A stretch of DNA of 64,000 bases from NCBI GenBank assembly GCA_902540805.1, contig CACBON010000001.1:1-64000 (forward strand). The letters run 5' to 3'. Below the pieces are notes generated by a model that was not told the origin of the DNA, ran no database searches, and saw only the letters and a program-made list of their open reading frames with translations. Within the stretch, counting starts at the first letter, position 1; each line of letters starts with the position of its first letter. Source of the stretch: an uncultured Alphaproteobacteria bacterium. Its GTDB lineage: Bacteria; Pseudomonadota; Alphaproteobacteria; Methylaequorales; Methylaequoraceae. Shown in pieces: positions 1-9,373 of the stretch. The translations under genes and the position numbers were made by a program.

Positions 1-2
1 AT

Positions 3-713
3 AATCAAGTAATCAAAGAATTAGGTTTATTGGACGAAGTACATAGCGGAACTATATATTTAAAGAATGTCACATTTTTATCAGAAAAATTGCAAGGAAA
101 AATATTAAGAATTCTTGATGAAAAAAAATATTATAGAATTGGCGCATTAAATCCAAATGTTTTGGATTTAAGAGTTGTTGCTTCGTCAAATAAAAACTTA
201 ATTGATAATTTAAGAAAAGACCTGTTAAAAAGATTAAATTTTACAATTATAGAAATACCAAGTCTATCTAATAGAAAAAGCGATGTGGGATCATTGATAG
301 AAATTTTTTCATCTGAGATATTTATTGAAAAAGGTCTAAGGAAAAAAAAATTTTCGTCTGAGGTTATTTCATATTTAATTGATTTAGATTATTTTAGAAA
401 TATTTTTCAGCTTAAAAAATTTGTAGAATGGATTATTGTTATGTTGAACAACACAGATAATGATGAAATCAATTTAAATGATATTATTGGTTTGGGTCTA
501 AATCTAGTTGAAAAACAGAATGTTTTATCTGATGATTCGATGAACATGAATATTAAAAATGCAAGAGAGGATTTTGAAAAAAAATATCTCCTATTTAATT
601 TAGAAAAATTTAAATATAATGTATCTAAGATGGCTAATGAAATAGGAATGGAACGGACCGCAATTTACAGAAAGCTCAAACTTCTAAATATCAAGATGGA
701 TTTAGAAAAATGA
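3..713 (+). CDS. ntrX: NtrX-type sigma-54 family response regulator, C-terminal part (5' end outside window)
   Basis: The reading frame is open from the first bases of the window, so only the C-terminal part of the AAA+ domain and the DNA-binding domain are present. The frame matches NtrC/NtrX proteins: a GLL..A.GGT-like stretch, the QGKILRIL helix, a DLRVVASSN segment, the DLLKRLNF segment and a C-terminal Fis-type helix-turn-helix (MANEIGMERTAIYRKL, last ~35 residues). NtrX is the response regulator of the NtrY/NtrX nitrogen/redox two-component system. ntrX followed directly by trkA is the usual alphaproteobacterial order. The Walker B region reads IYLKNV instead of LFLDEV, so both acidic residues appear to be lost and ATPase activity is doubtful. 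The stop codon overlaps the trkA start (ATGA). Confidence 0.88.
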   Translation, partial: NQVIKELGLLDEVHSGTIYLKNVTFLSEKLQGKILRILDEKKYYRIGALNPNVLDLRVVASSNKNLIDNLRKDLLKRLNFTIIEIPSLSNRKSDVGSLIEIFSSEIFIEKGLRKKKFSSEVISYLIDLDYFRNIFQLKKFVEWIIVMLNNTDNDEINLNDIIGLGLNLVEKQNVLSDDSMNMNIKNAREDFEKKYLLFNLEKFKYNVSKMANEIGMERTAIYRKLKLLNIKMDLEK

Positions 714-2092
714 AAATTCTTGTTTGTGGGGCAGGTGAAATTGGTTCTAATATAGCTAAACAACTTGTTTATGAGGATAATGATGTGACAATCATAGACA
801 AATCAGAGTCACGTTTGAGGATGTTAAATAAAACTGTGGATTTGAAAAGTGTCTGTGGAAAAACTACTCATCCAGAAATTCTTGAAAAAGCAGGTGCTGA
901 CGAAGCTGACATGATTATAGCAGTAACAGAAAGTGACGAACTTAATATTATTTCTTGTGAACTTGCAAATCATCTATTTAAAATACCTTTAAAAGTAGCT
1001 AGAATTAAAGAATCTGAATATTTAAAGTCAAACTATGCAAAGAAAATTTTCTCTCCAGGAAAAATTGACGTGGATGCAATAATTTCACCAGAGTTAGAGG
1101 TTGCAAAAGATATTATAAGAAAATTAAACACTCCTGGTGCTTTTGACTCATTTTATTTAGGAGGTAAAATAGCAAGAATAATTGGTATATCGATAAATGA
1201 TACTTGCCCAATAATAAATACGCCTTTAAGAATGCTTCCAGGAATTTTTTCCGGTTTAGAAGTAAAGATTTTATCAATTTTTAGAAAAGATGAGATAATA
1301 ATCCCTACTGGAAAAGTAGAGCTTTATCCAGGTGATGATATCTATATTTGCATCAAAAATGATGATATCTTAAGAGCGTTAAGGGTCTTTGGAATAAAAC
1401 CTCAGGAAAATAGAAAATTAATTGTTGTCGGAGCCGGTAACATTGGTTTGAATATTTTGAAAATTTTAGAGAAAGATTATCCCGATATCAATTGTAAAAT
1501 TATTGATAATGATTTAGAAAGAACTAAAAATATTTCTTCCCAATTATCAAAGCAGAGTACTATCTTATGCGGAGATGCTATCGATTCTAACCTATTAAAA
1601 GATGCTGGTGCATCTGATTCTGAAGCAATAATAACTGTAACTGATGATGATGAGACCAATATTTTCTCTTCACTATTGGCTAAAGATTTAGGATGTAAAA
1701 GAACAATGGCAATTGTTAATAACACCAATTATAGAAATTTGTCAAAGAAACTTGACTTGGATGTTCTTATCAATCCAGGTAATATTACTACTTCAGCCAT
1801 ACTGCAGTATGTAAGAAGAGGGAAAGTAAAAGAGGTACACGATTTTGGGAATGATAGAGGTGAAATTATGGAAATAGAGATTCTTCCAACCACAAAATTC
1901 GCAGATAAAAAAATAATAGATTTAGATATGCCTGATGGAGTGGTAATTGGTGGAATTGTAAGAAATAAGAAATTGATTTTTCCAGATGAGAACACAACTA
2001 TATATGTAGACGATAAACTAATAATTTTTTCAAAACCCTCATCTATCAAAGAAATAGAAAAATATTCAGAGGTAAACATAGAGTTTTTTTAA
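710..2092 (+). CDS. trkA: Trk system potassium uptake protein TrkA
   Basis: This 460-aa peripheral cytoplasmic protein has two tandem RCK units. The first Rossmann fold begins at residue 1 (MKILVCGAGEIGSNIA) and the second near residue 235 (LIVVGAGNIGLNIL). Each is followed by a TrkA_C-type subdomain. TrkA binds NAD(H) and gates the TrkH/TrkG potassium channel, which is not in this window. The length is normal for the family. It overlaps ntrX by 4 nt and abuts the aminotransferase by 1 nt, so it is translated within the ntrX operon. Confidence 0.95.
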   Translation: MKILVCGAGEIGSNIAKQLVYEDNDVTIIDKSESRLRMLNKTVDLKSVCGKTTHPEILEKAGADEADMIIAVTESDELNIISCELANHLFKIPLKVARIKESEYLKSNYAKKIFSPGKIDVDAIISPELEVAKDIIRKLNTPGAFDSFYLGGKIARIIGISINDTCPIINTPLRMLPGIFSGLEVKILSIFRKDEIIIPTGKVELYPGDDIYICIKNDDILRALRVFGIKPQENRKLIVVGAGNIGLNILKILEKDYPDINCKIIDNDLERTKNISSQLSKQSTILCGDAIDSNLLKDAGASDSEAIITVTDDDETNIFSSLLAKDLGCKRTMAIVNNTNYRNLSKKLDLDVLINPGNITTSAILQYVRRGKVKEVHDFGNDRGEIMEIEILPTTKFADKKIIDLDMPDGVVIGGIVRNKKLIFPDENTTIYVDDKLIIFSKPSSIKEIEKYSEVNIEFF

Positions 2093-2946
2093 TGTCAATT
2101 TGTTATGTAAACGGTTCATATGAAGAAAAAACCTCAGCAGCGATATCAATTCAAGATAGAGGTTTTAACTTTTCTGACGGTGTATATGAAGTTATGTCTT
2201 TCTCTGGAAATAGTGTGATCAATTTTGATAAACATGTAAAAAGACTATCAAAGTCACTGGACAGTCTTAGAATTAAAAAACCATTGTCCAATTATAAAAG
2301 TCTGGAGTTAATATTAAAGAAACTGATAAAGGAAAATAAATTAGATAAAGGTTTTATATATCTTCAAATTACAAGAGGAAGTTGCTCTAGAAATCATCTT
2401 TTTCCAAAATTATCTAAGCCCAATATAGTCATTTTTACTTTTACCGCAAAATTAGATAAAAAATTTATCCTTAGTGGAGTGAAGGTTAGACTAACTGAAG
2501 ATCTTAGATGGAAAAGATGTGACATAAAGTCCATTTCTTTATTACCAAATGTTTTAGAAAAACAAAATGCTTTTGAAGAAGGAATGTACGAATCGTGGCA
2601 AACAAGAAATGATCTAATTACAGAAGGATCGACATCAAATGCCTTCATAGTGAATAGAAATGGTTTTATTCAAACACATCCAGCTAACAATTTTATTTTA
2701 GGTGGAGTAACACGTGATACACTTATTGAGATTGCAAAAAAAAATAAGATTAAAGTTGTCGAAAAGGCGTTTTCTTCAAGTGATTTATTTTTAAGTAGAG
2801 AAGCTTTCTTAACTAGCACTACTGCAAAAATTCTCCCAGTTGTAAAAATTAATAAAAAGAATATAGGTAATGGAAAACCAGGACAAATGACTCAAGCATT
2901 AATTAAAATGTACAATGAACTTGTTAAATGTCAAATTCATGAATAA
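2092..2946 (+). CDS. dat: D-amino-acid aminotransferase (class IV PLP aminotransferase)
   Basis: This 284-aa protein belongs to fold-type IV aminotransferases. Visible family features are the N-terminal YVNGSY and IQDRGFNFSDGVYEV segments, LLPNVLEKQNAFEEG with the PLP lysine, ITEGSTSNAF around the cofactor glutamate, and a C-terminal FLTSTTAKILPV block that binds the phosphate. The family interconverts D-alanine and D-glutamate with 2-oxo acids, feeding peptidoglycan synthesis. A branched-chain or aminodeoxychorismate-lyase role cannot be excluded by sequence alone. Its location between trkA and hflX matches alphaproteobacterial ntr operons, where a D-amino-acid aminotransferase is common. 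Confidence 0.85.
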   Translation: MSICYVNGSYEEKTSAAISIQDRGFNFSDGVYEVMSFSGNSVINFDKHVKRLSKSLDSLRIKKPLSNYKSLELILKKLIKENKLDKGFIYLQITRGSCSRNHLFPKLSKPNIVIFTFTAKLDKKFILSGVKVRLTEDLRWKRCDIKSISLLPNVLEKQNAFEEGMYESWQTRNDLITEGSTSNAFIVNRNGFIQTHPANNFILGGVTRDTLIEIAKKNKIKVVEKAFSSSDLFLSREAFLTSTTAKILPVVKINKKNIGNGKPGQMTQALIKMYNELVKCQIHE

Positions 2947-4060
2947 TACACCAACAATAGTTATACATCCATACATAAAAAGATCACGAGGCTCAAAAGA
3001 AATCCTTCTGGAAGAAGCAATAAAGTTGGTTCAAGCAATCGATTTAAATTGTATTGATTCGTCTCTTGTTGGGATAGACACTATAAATCCAAAAACTTAT
3101 CTTAAATCCGGGTATGTTATTTTTTTGAAACAAAAAGTAATTGAACTTAATGTCGAATTGATATTTTTAAATACAAGTCTGTCTCCTATACAGCAAAGAA
3201 ACTTAGAGAAAGCAACAAACTGTAAAATTATAGATAGAACAGGTTTAATTATAGAAATATTTGGTTCTCGAGCCAAATCTAATGAGGGGAAACTTAGTGT
3301 TTTATTAGCTAGTTTAAAGTTTCAAAAGAGTAGACTTGTAAGATCATGGACTCATCTAGAAAGACAAAGAGGTGGAGCTGGCTTTATGGGTGGGCCTGGT
3401 GAAAAGCAAATTGAATCAGATAGACGCCAATTAACAGAGAGAATTAACAGACTAAAAACTAAAATTAATAAAATTGATAAAATTAGAAATATTCAGAGAT
3501 ATAGAAGAATAAAAAATAAAATACCTATTATTTCATTAGTAGGTTATACAAACTCTGGAAAATCAACGTTATTTAATCTAATTACGAAATCTAAAGTATT
3601 ATCTAAAAATATGCTATTTGCGTCTTTGGATTCAACTATTAGAAATGGTTACATCAATGGTTTTAATTTAAATTTTATTGATACAGTGGGTTTTATTAGA
3701 GATTTACCAACAACTCTAATTGATTCATTTAAATCCACACTTAATGACATTATAAATTCTGATTTGATACTTCATGTTAGAGATATTTCGGATGCAGAAT
3801 ATCATGATCAAAAAAATGAGGTTTTAAGAATACTTGAAGAAATTGGGGTCCAAAAAGATGATGAAAGAATAATAGAAGTAATAAATAAAACTGATTTAGT
3901 GAAAAATAAAATAAATCACCACAACTCTATGGGTGAGAAATCTGTAATGATCTCTGCTATGAATGGTAGTGGTATTAGTGAATTAAAGAATATTATTATT
4001 AAAAACTTAAGCAAGTGCAGTTTGATAAAATTTTTACATCAACAATCTTATCAAGTTTGA
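2939..4060 (+). CDS. hflX: GTPase HflX
   Basis: HflX is a ribosome-associated GTPase that rescues or splits stalled ribosomes under stress. The N-terminal domain carries the signature RGGAGFMGGPGEKQIESDRR. The G domain follows with G1 GYTNSGKST (about residue 201), G3 DTVGF and G4 NKTD. I prefer the ATG at 2939, which gives an 8-nt overlap with dat and the N-terminus MNNTPTIVIHPY. The ORF-track start at 2915 would add eight poorly conserved residues, and neither start has a clear ribosome binding site. In many alphaproteobacteria hfq lies immediately upstream; it is absent here. The 3' end overlaps the convergent gene by 27 nt. Confidence 0.93.
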   Translation: MNNTPTIVIHPYIKRSRGSKEILLEEAIKLVQAIDLNCIDSSLVGIDTINPKTYLKSGYVIFLKQKVIELNVELIFLNTSLSPIQQRNLEKATNCKIIDRTGLIIEIFGSRAKSNEGKLSVLLASLKFQKSRLVRSWTHLERQRGGAGFMGGPGEKQIESDRRQLTERINRLKTKINKIDKIRNIQRYRRIKNKIPIISLVGYTNSGKSTLFNLITKSKVLSKNMLFASLDSTIRNGYINGFNLNFIDTVGFIRDLPTTLIDSFKSTLNDIINSDLILHVRDISDAEYHDQKNEVLRILEEIGVQKDDERIIEVINKTDLVKNKINHHNSMGEKSVMISAMNGSGISELKNIIIKNLSKCSLIKFLHQQSYQV

Positions 4061-4912
4061 AGTATCTTCTTTTTCAAACCCAAGTTTAATAAGTTTTTGA
4101 TAATTTTTTTTAATTATCTTTGTTACTGGAAGTTTAATATCAGATTGATTTATTTCCTTAATAATTATCTCAAGGTCCTTCAACATCAATTTATTCATAA
4201 ATCCAAAATTGAATTCTGATTTCCACATTGTTTTTGCTCTATTCTCTAATTGCCACGATTGACCAGCTCCATTTTTTAATACTTTAATAAGGCTATCAAT
4301 TTTTAATTTTTTTTTTTTAGCAAAATTCAAACCCTCAGCCAACCCTTGAATAATTGTTGCGACACATATTTGATTAACCATTTTAGCAAGTTGCCCAGAA
4401 CCAGAAATACCCATATAAACCAATGACTTAGAGTATAGTTCTAAAATCTCTTTTAGATTGTTAAATTTTGACTTTTTTCCACCAACCATAATTGATAATG
4501 TTCCATTTATTGCACCAATTTCTCCACCACTAATTGGAGCATCAAAAAAAAAGCATTTCTTACCTAAAGTTTGTTCATATAATAACTTAGATATGTTGTA
4601 CGAGGCAGTAGTATGGTCCACAATTAATGTTTTTGGACGTAAACCTTTCAATATTCCATTTTTTGATAGATACACATTTTTTAAATCTAAATCTTTGCCA
4701 ACACAAGATACTATAAAATCACATTTATTTGATAAGTGTTCATATTGATCATATGTAAAAAGTCGTCTAGATTTTTTAAATTTTTTTATAAATTTTAAGG
4801 TATTCTTTGAATTTCTATTAATTATATGAACATTTCTATTAGAATTAATTATATGAAGTGCAATATTATAACCCATCACACCAAGACCAATAAATCCAAC
4901 GTTTTTAATCAT
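4034..4912 (-). CDS. NAD-dependent beta-hydroxyacid dehydrogenase (3-hydroxyisobutyrate dehydrogenase family)
   Basis: This 292-aa protein has the N-terminal Rossmann motif GFIGLGVMGYNIA. It also has the substrate-binding signature DAPISGGEIGAINGTLSIMVGG-like region near residue 125 and the catalytic-lysine block GSGQLAKMVNQ near residue 175. The family includes 3-hydroxyisobutyrate, tartronate-semialdehyde and glyoxylate/succinic-semialdehyde reductases, and the substrate cannot be read from the sequence. The start codon overlaps the end of clpB by 8 nt, so the two are probably cotranscribed although functionally unrelated. The 3' end runs 27 nt into hflX on the opposite strand. Confidence 0.88.
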   Translation of the reverse strand: MIKNVGFIGLGVMGYNIALHIINSNRNVHIINRNSKNTLKFIKKFKKSRRLFTYDQYEHLSNKCDFIVSCVGKDLDLKNVYLSKNGILKGLRPKTLIVDHTTASYNISKLLYEQTLGKKCFFFDAPISGGEIGAINGTLSIMVGGKKSKFNNLKEILELYSKSLVYMGISGSGQLAKMVNQICVATIIQGLAEGLNFAKKKKLKIDSLIKVLKNGAGQSWQLENRAKTMWKSEFNFGFMNKLMLKDLEIIIKEINQSDIKLPVTKIIKKNYQKLIKLGFEKEDTSNLIRLLM

Positions 4913-7487
4913 AATTTATAATTAATTCGTTGTTTTCATTTATAGTTACACTTACTTGTGAACCTTCCCTAATATTATTACTTAAAATGAGATGTGCTAT
5001 CTTATCTATAATCTCTTTTTGTATAAGTCTTTTTAATGGTCTTGCTCCATATAAGTTTGAAAACCCTTCATTTACAATCCAATTCTTTGATTTTTCATCA
5101 AATTTAGCTCTAATTTTCTTAGGTTTCAAAATTTCTTCAAGATAATCCAATTGAATATCAATAATTTTTTTAATTTCTTTTTTTGTTAGCCTGTTAAATA
5201 TTATAGACTCATCAATTCTGTTTAAAAATTCAGGTTTAAAATGCTTTCTGACTTTTTCCATTATTTTTTCTTTTGTAAAAACCTCCACTTGATTCTTTTG
5301 TTCATCAGAAAACTCAATTAATTCCGCACCTAAATTTGAAGTCATAATTATAATTGTATTTTTAAAGTTTACAAATCTTCCTTTGGAGTCGGTTAACCTT
5401 CCATCATCAAAGACTTGTAATAATAAATTAAAAACATCTGGATGAGCCTTCTCAATCTCGTCAAGCAGAACTAGTTGATATGGTTTTCTTCTAATAGATT
5501 CTGTTAAAATTCCCCCTTCCTCAAAACCAACGTAACCTGGAGGTGAACCAATTAATTTAGATACTGAATGCTTTTCCATAAATTCAGACATGTCCAATCT
5601 AAATAATGATTTTTTATCATTAAAAAGGAATTCGGATAGAATTTTTGTTAACTCCGTTTTTCCTACACCTGTAGGTCCTAGAAATAAAAAAATACCTATG
5701 GGTCTGTTAGGATCTTGAATTCCAGCTCTTGCTCTAAGTACACATCTAGATATTTTTTGAATTGCTTCAGATTGTCCAATAACTTTTTTTTGAAGTTCAT
5801 TCTCCATATTGATTATTTTTTCTTTTTCCCCCTCTAGCATTCTTTCTACCGGAATTCCTGTTGATTTAGATATCACTTCTGCTATTTCATCAGGAGATAC
5901 GTACTTTCTTAAAATCTTCTGCTCTTTCTTCGATTCTAGCATTTTAAGTTTGTTTTCTAGTTGGGGAATCTTACCGTAAGCCAGTTCTCCTGCTTTTGAT
6001 AATTCACCCTCTCTTTGCAGGATGTTTAATCTATTTCTATTGGATTCAATTGTAGATTTGAGTTTTTGAATATCGTTAATTACATCCTTTTCTCTAATCC
6101 AATTATTATTAAAATCTTCAAATTCTTTCTCTAATTTTTTTATTTCTTCTTTAAGATCATTTGTTCTGTCTACAGACTTTTTATCGTTTTCTTTTTTTAA
6201 GCTTTCATATTCAATTTTATTTTGTAAAAGTTTTCTCTCAATTTTATCTAGCTTTTCAGGCTTTGAATCAATTTGTAATCTTATACGTGATGCTGCTTCA
6301 TCCATAAGATCAATTGCTTTATCAGGTAAAAATCTGTCATTAATATATCTTTGAGATAATTCAACTGCGGAGACTATTGCTGAATCTAGAATTTTAACTC
6401 CATGATGAACTTCATATTTCTCTTTTAATCCTCTTAAAATGGATATTGAATCATCCAAGCTTGGTTCCTCAACCAAAATTTGCTGAAATCTTCGAGCTAG
6501 AGCGGCGTCTCTTTCAATATGTTCTCTGTATTCATTAAGCGTGGTTGCGCCAATACAATGGAGTTCTCCCCTAGCTAAGGCAGGTTTTAATAAATTTGAT
6601 GCATCCATTGCTCCATCAGTTTTACCAGCACCTACTAAAGTGTGTATTTCGTCTATAAATAAAATAGTTGAATGTTTATTGTTTTCGATATCCTTAAGTA
6701 TTTTTTTTAATCTTTCTTCAAAATCTCCACGAAATTTTGCTCCAGCAACTAATGAACCTAAATCTAATGAAATGACTTGTTTTTTTTTTAATGAGTCAGG
6801 AATATCATTATTTATAATTCTTAATGCTAATCCTTCAACAATAGCGGTTTTACCTACACCGGGTTCTCCTATAAGTACTGGATTATTTTTTGTTCTTCTT
6901 GACAGAACTTGAATACTTCTTCTTATTTCTTCTTCTCTTCCAATTACTGGATCTAATTTTCCCAATTTTGCCAATTCTGTAAGATCTACAGAATACTTTG
7001 ATAGTTCATCAGAACTAGAATTTTTATTTGTATCGTTAATAGTTTGGCCTTTCCGTAGTTTTAAAATGATAGATTTAAGTATATTCTTATTTAATTTCTT
7101 AGTATTCAATAATTGAGTAATCTTTAAATCTTCAAAACATAAAATAGTATACAATAAAATTTCAGGAGAAATAAATGAATCGTTAAATTCATCTTTTCTT
7201 GTTTTTGATAATTCTAAAACCTTAATTAGTTCATCTGAAAGAAAAACATTAATATTCCTTCCAAGAACTTTAGGTATATTAGAAATTTCTTTTTCAACTA
7301 AATCTACAAGATTCGATTTATCTAATTGTAAATTTTCAATTATATCCTCGATAAAACTATTAGAATCATTAAAAATACTAAAAATTAAATGTTCGACTGA
7401 AATTTGTTGATTGTTTAGTGATACCGCTTTATTTTGTGCTTGATTAATTAAGAATTTACTTTTATCGTTGAATTGATCAAAATTCAT
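4905..7487 (-). CDS. clpB: ATP-dependent disaggregase ClpB
   Basis: This is a full-length 860-aa Hsp100 chaperone that resolves protein aggregates together with DnaK. The order is: N-terminal Clp repeat domain (residues ~1-140), AAA-1 with Walker A GEPGVGKT (~207) and Walker B ILFIDEIHTLVGAG, the long coiled-coil middle domain (~400-525) that separates ClpB from ClpA/ClpC, then AAA-2 with Walker A GPTGVGKT (~605) and the pore loop GSPPGYVGFEEGG. A D2-small domain ends the protein. No sigma-32-type promoter was identified by eye in the 42-nt gap to the divergent CoA-transferase gene. Confidence 0.97.
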   Translation of the reverse strand: MNFDQFNDKSKFLINQAQNKAVSLNNQQISVEHLIFSIFNDSNSFIEDIIENLQLDKSNLVDLVEKEISNIPKVLGRNINVFLSDELIKVLELSKTRKDEFNDSFISPEILLYTILCFEDLKITQLLNTKKLNKNILKSIILKLRKGQTINDTNKNSSSDELSKYSVDLTELAKLGKLDPVIGREEEIRRSIQVLSRRTKNNPVLIGEPGVGKTAIVEGLALRIINNDIPDSLKKKQVISLDLGSLVAGAKFRGDFEERLKKILKDIENNKHSTILFIDEIHTLVGAGKTDGAMDASNLLKPALARGELHCIGATTLNEYREHIERDAALARRFQQILVEEPSLDDSISILRGLKEKYEVHHGVKILDSAIVSAVELSQRYINDRFLPDKAIDLMDEAASRIRLQIDSKPEKLDKIERKLLQNKIEYESLKKENDKKSVDRTNDLKEEIKKLEKEFEDFNNNWIREKDVINDIQKLKSTIESNRNRLNILQREGELSKAGELAYGKIPQLENKLKMLESKKEQKILRKYVSPDEIAEVISKSTGIPVERMLEGEKEKIINMENELQKKVIGQSEAIQKISRCVLRARAGIQDPNRPIGIFLFLGPTGVGKTELTKILSEFLFNDKKSLFRLDMSEFMEKHSVSKLIGSPPGYVGFEEGGILTESIRRKPYQLVLLDEIEKAHPDVFNLLLQVFDDGRLTDSKGRFVNFKNTIIIMTSNLGAELIEFSDEQKNQVEVFTKEKIMEKVRKHFKPEFLNRIDESIIFNRLTKKEIKKIIDIQLDYLEEILKPKKIRAKFDEKSKNWIVNEGFSNLYGARPLKRLIQKEIIDKIAHLILSNNIREGSQVSVTINENNELIINYD

Positions 7488-7529
7488 GATTTATTTTGAT
7501 GATATTAAATCAAAATCTCAAGTACTTTA

Positions 7530-8681
7530 TTGGAAAAAAAAAAAAATAACTTACCCTTAGATGGATTAGTAGTATTGGACTTAACAAATGTACTATCAGG
7601 TCCTTTTGCTACCTTAATATTGTCTGATTTGGGAGCCAAGGTAATAAAAATAGAAAAACCCGGTGGGGATGATTCAAGAGGTTATGGCCCTTTTGCAAAT
7701 GGAAAATCTGGATACTTTATTTCGTTAAACAGAGGAAAAAAAAGTATTTGTTTAGATTTAAAAAAAAAAAAGGAAAAGCAAATTTTTGAAAAAATTCTGT
7801 CTAAATCAGATGTTCTTATAGATAACTTTAAGCCTGAAACTTTGGTAAAACTCGGCTTTTCTTGGAAATATTTGTCCAAGAAATATCCTAGATTAATTCA
7901 CAGTAAAATTACTGGATTTGGAGAAACGGGCCCACTTAAAGACCTTCCAGCTTATGATATAATTGTTCAAGCCATGGGAGGATTAATGAGTATTACTGGA
8001 AAGGACGAAGAAAATTTAGTAAGAGTTGGTACTTCTATCGGAGATATTGCTGCAAGTTTGTTTGCAGTTATTGGAATATTAAGTCAATTAATTAGACGAA
8101 ATAAGACAAATTCTGGCTCTAAACTAGATTTAAGTATGTTAGATTGTCAGGTTTCAATTTTAGAAAATGCAGTTGCAAGATACTCAATCGAAGGTAGAAA
8201 TCCTAAACCACTAGGGACTGATCACCCTTCCATTTCACCGTTTGGTGCTTTTAAAACAAAAGATGGGCTAATGGTTCTTGCAATTGGAAATGACAGATTA
8301 TTTGAAAAATTTTGTAATGTTTTAAAAAATAAAAAATTAGCAAAGAAATATTCTACCAATAAAAAAAGAAATGATAATCTCAATAATTTTAAAAAGGAAT
8401 TAGAGTTAATTTTTAAGAAAAATAAAACGTCATTTTGGATCAAGAAATTAACAATTAATAAAATACCATGTGCAAAAATTAATTCAGTCAGCGAAATAAC
8501 ACGTAATAAACAAATATTACATAGAAAAATGATTTCTGACTATCCCGAGAAACTTGGGAAACTAAAGGTTGCGCACACTCCATTCAATTTTGATTTTGTT
8601 AAAAATAAGCCACAAATAAAGTTAGCACCAAATTTAGATGAGCATAGAAACGAAATTTTAAAATTCTTTGGAATAAATTAA
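7530..8681 (+). CDS. Family III CoA-transferase (CaiB/BaiF type)
   Basis: This 383-aa protein begins at a TTG codon. Family III CoA-transferases move CoA between carboxylic acids through an aspartyl-CoA anhydride. Visible features are the N-terminal LDGLVVLDLTNVLSGPFAT and ADLGAKVIKIE-like segments, a GETGP motif, and the catalytic aspartate in GTSIGDIAAS (about residue 175). Substrates in the family range from formyl/oxalyl-CoA to carnitine and succinyl-CoA/mesaconate, and no neighbour indicates which applies. It is divergent from clpB, and its last 4 nt overlap the convergent rhomboid gene. Confidence 0.88.
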   Translation: MEKKKNNLPLDGLVVLDLTNVLSGPFATLILSDLGAKVIKIEKPGGDDSRGYGPFANGKSGYFISLNRGKKSICLDLKKKKEKQIFEKILSKSDVLIDNFKPETLVKLGFSWKYLSKKYPRLIHSKITGFGETGPLKDLPAYDIIVQAMGGLMSITGKDEENLVRVGTSIGDIAASLFAVIGILSQLIRRNKTNSGSKLDLSMLDCQVSILENAVARYSIEGRNPKPLGTDHPSISPFGAFKTKDGLMVLAIGNDRLFEKFCNVLKNKKLAKKYSTNKKRNDNLNNFKKELELIFKKNKTSFWIKKLTINKIPCAKINSVSEITRNKQILHRKMISDYPEKLGKLKVAHTPFNFDFVKNKPQIKLAPNLDEHRNEILKFFGIN

Positions 8682-9373
8682 TCCCAAGGGCCTCTTTTTA
8701 AAAAAACTGATTTTCCTTTTTTAGTAATAGTTTTTTTAATTTTATTGTTGAAGATATATGAATAAAACAATCCAAATACAAAACCACCAATATGAGCAAC
8801 CCATGCAACATTGGATTCTTGATTACCAAGATTAAGAAATTGAAATAAAAACCAAAAAATCAAAAGTATAAAAGCTGGGACTCTAATTGTAAAAAAAATA
8901 AAAAAAGGGACTAAAACAAGAACTTTTGCTTTTGGAAATAAATGAAGATAAGCACCTAGAACTCCTGCGATTGCTCCGGAAGCTCCTATCAATGGAATAT
9001 TGGAGTTTATATCCAATAATCCATGACTTATAGAAGCAACAACACCGGATAAGATATAAAACAATATAAATTTTTTGGACCCCATTTTATCTTCAACATT
9101 ATCTGCAAAGATCCAAAGATAGAGCATATTACCTAAAAAATGCATCCAACCACCATGCATAAAAATAGAGGTTATTAGGGTAAATGTAGGTAAAAGAAAA
9201 GGTAAATCTGAACCTAAAAAGAAAGATTTTGGCTTAAAACCAAAATAATAGGTAAAATAATTTGAATTTTCTAAAGACAATTGAATAAAAAATACAATTG
9301 AACATAAAATTAATATTAGAGACCTTATGTGTGTTTTATTTTTTGTTGGATTGTCGTCTTTTAAAGGTATCAT
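8678..9373 (-). CDS. Rhomboid family intramembrane serine protease
   Basis: This 231-aa integral membrane protein has about six transmembrane helices. The nucleophile motif GASGAIAGVLGAYL lies near residue 125 and the catalytic histidine is in AHIGGFVFG near residue 195. The upstream block GGWMHFLGNMLYLWIFADNVED is typical of the L1/TM2 region of rhomboids. These enzymes cleave single-pass membrane proteins inside the bilayer, and the substrate is unknown. The start abuts the stop of the PdeM-like gene (1-nt overlap), giving a three-gene minus-strand run with the DEXH helicase. Confidence 0.92.
   Translation of the reverse strand: MIPLKDDNPTKNKTHIRSLILILCSIVFFIQLSLENSNYFTYYFGFKPKSFFLGSDLPFLLPTFTLITSIFMHGGWMHFLGNMLYLWIFADNVEDKMGSKKFILFYILSGVVASISHGLLDINSNIPLIGASGAIAGVLGAYLHLFPKAKVLVLVPFFIFFTIRVPAFILLIFWFLFQFLNLGNQESNVAWVAHIGGFVFGLFYSYIFNNKIKKTITKKGKSVFLKRGPWD

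Noticed and set aside
1729-2079. 116-aa minus-strand ORF inside trkA
   Set aside because: It is fully contained antisense to TrkA and has no motif.
6541-6912. 123-aa plus-strand ORF inside clpB
   Set aside because: It is antisense to the first AAA domain of ClpB and is explained by codon-phase mirroring.
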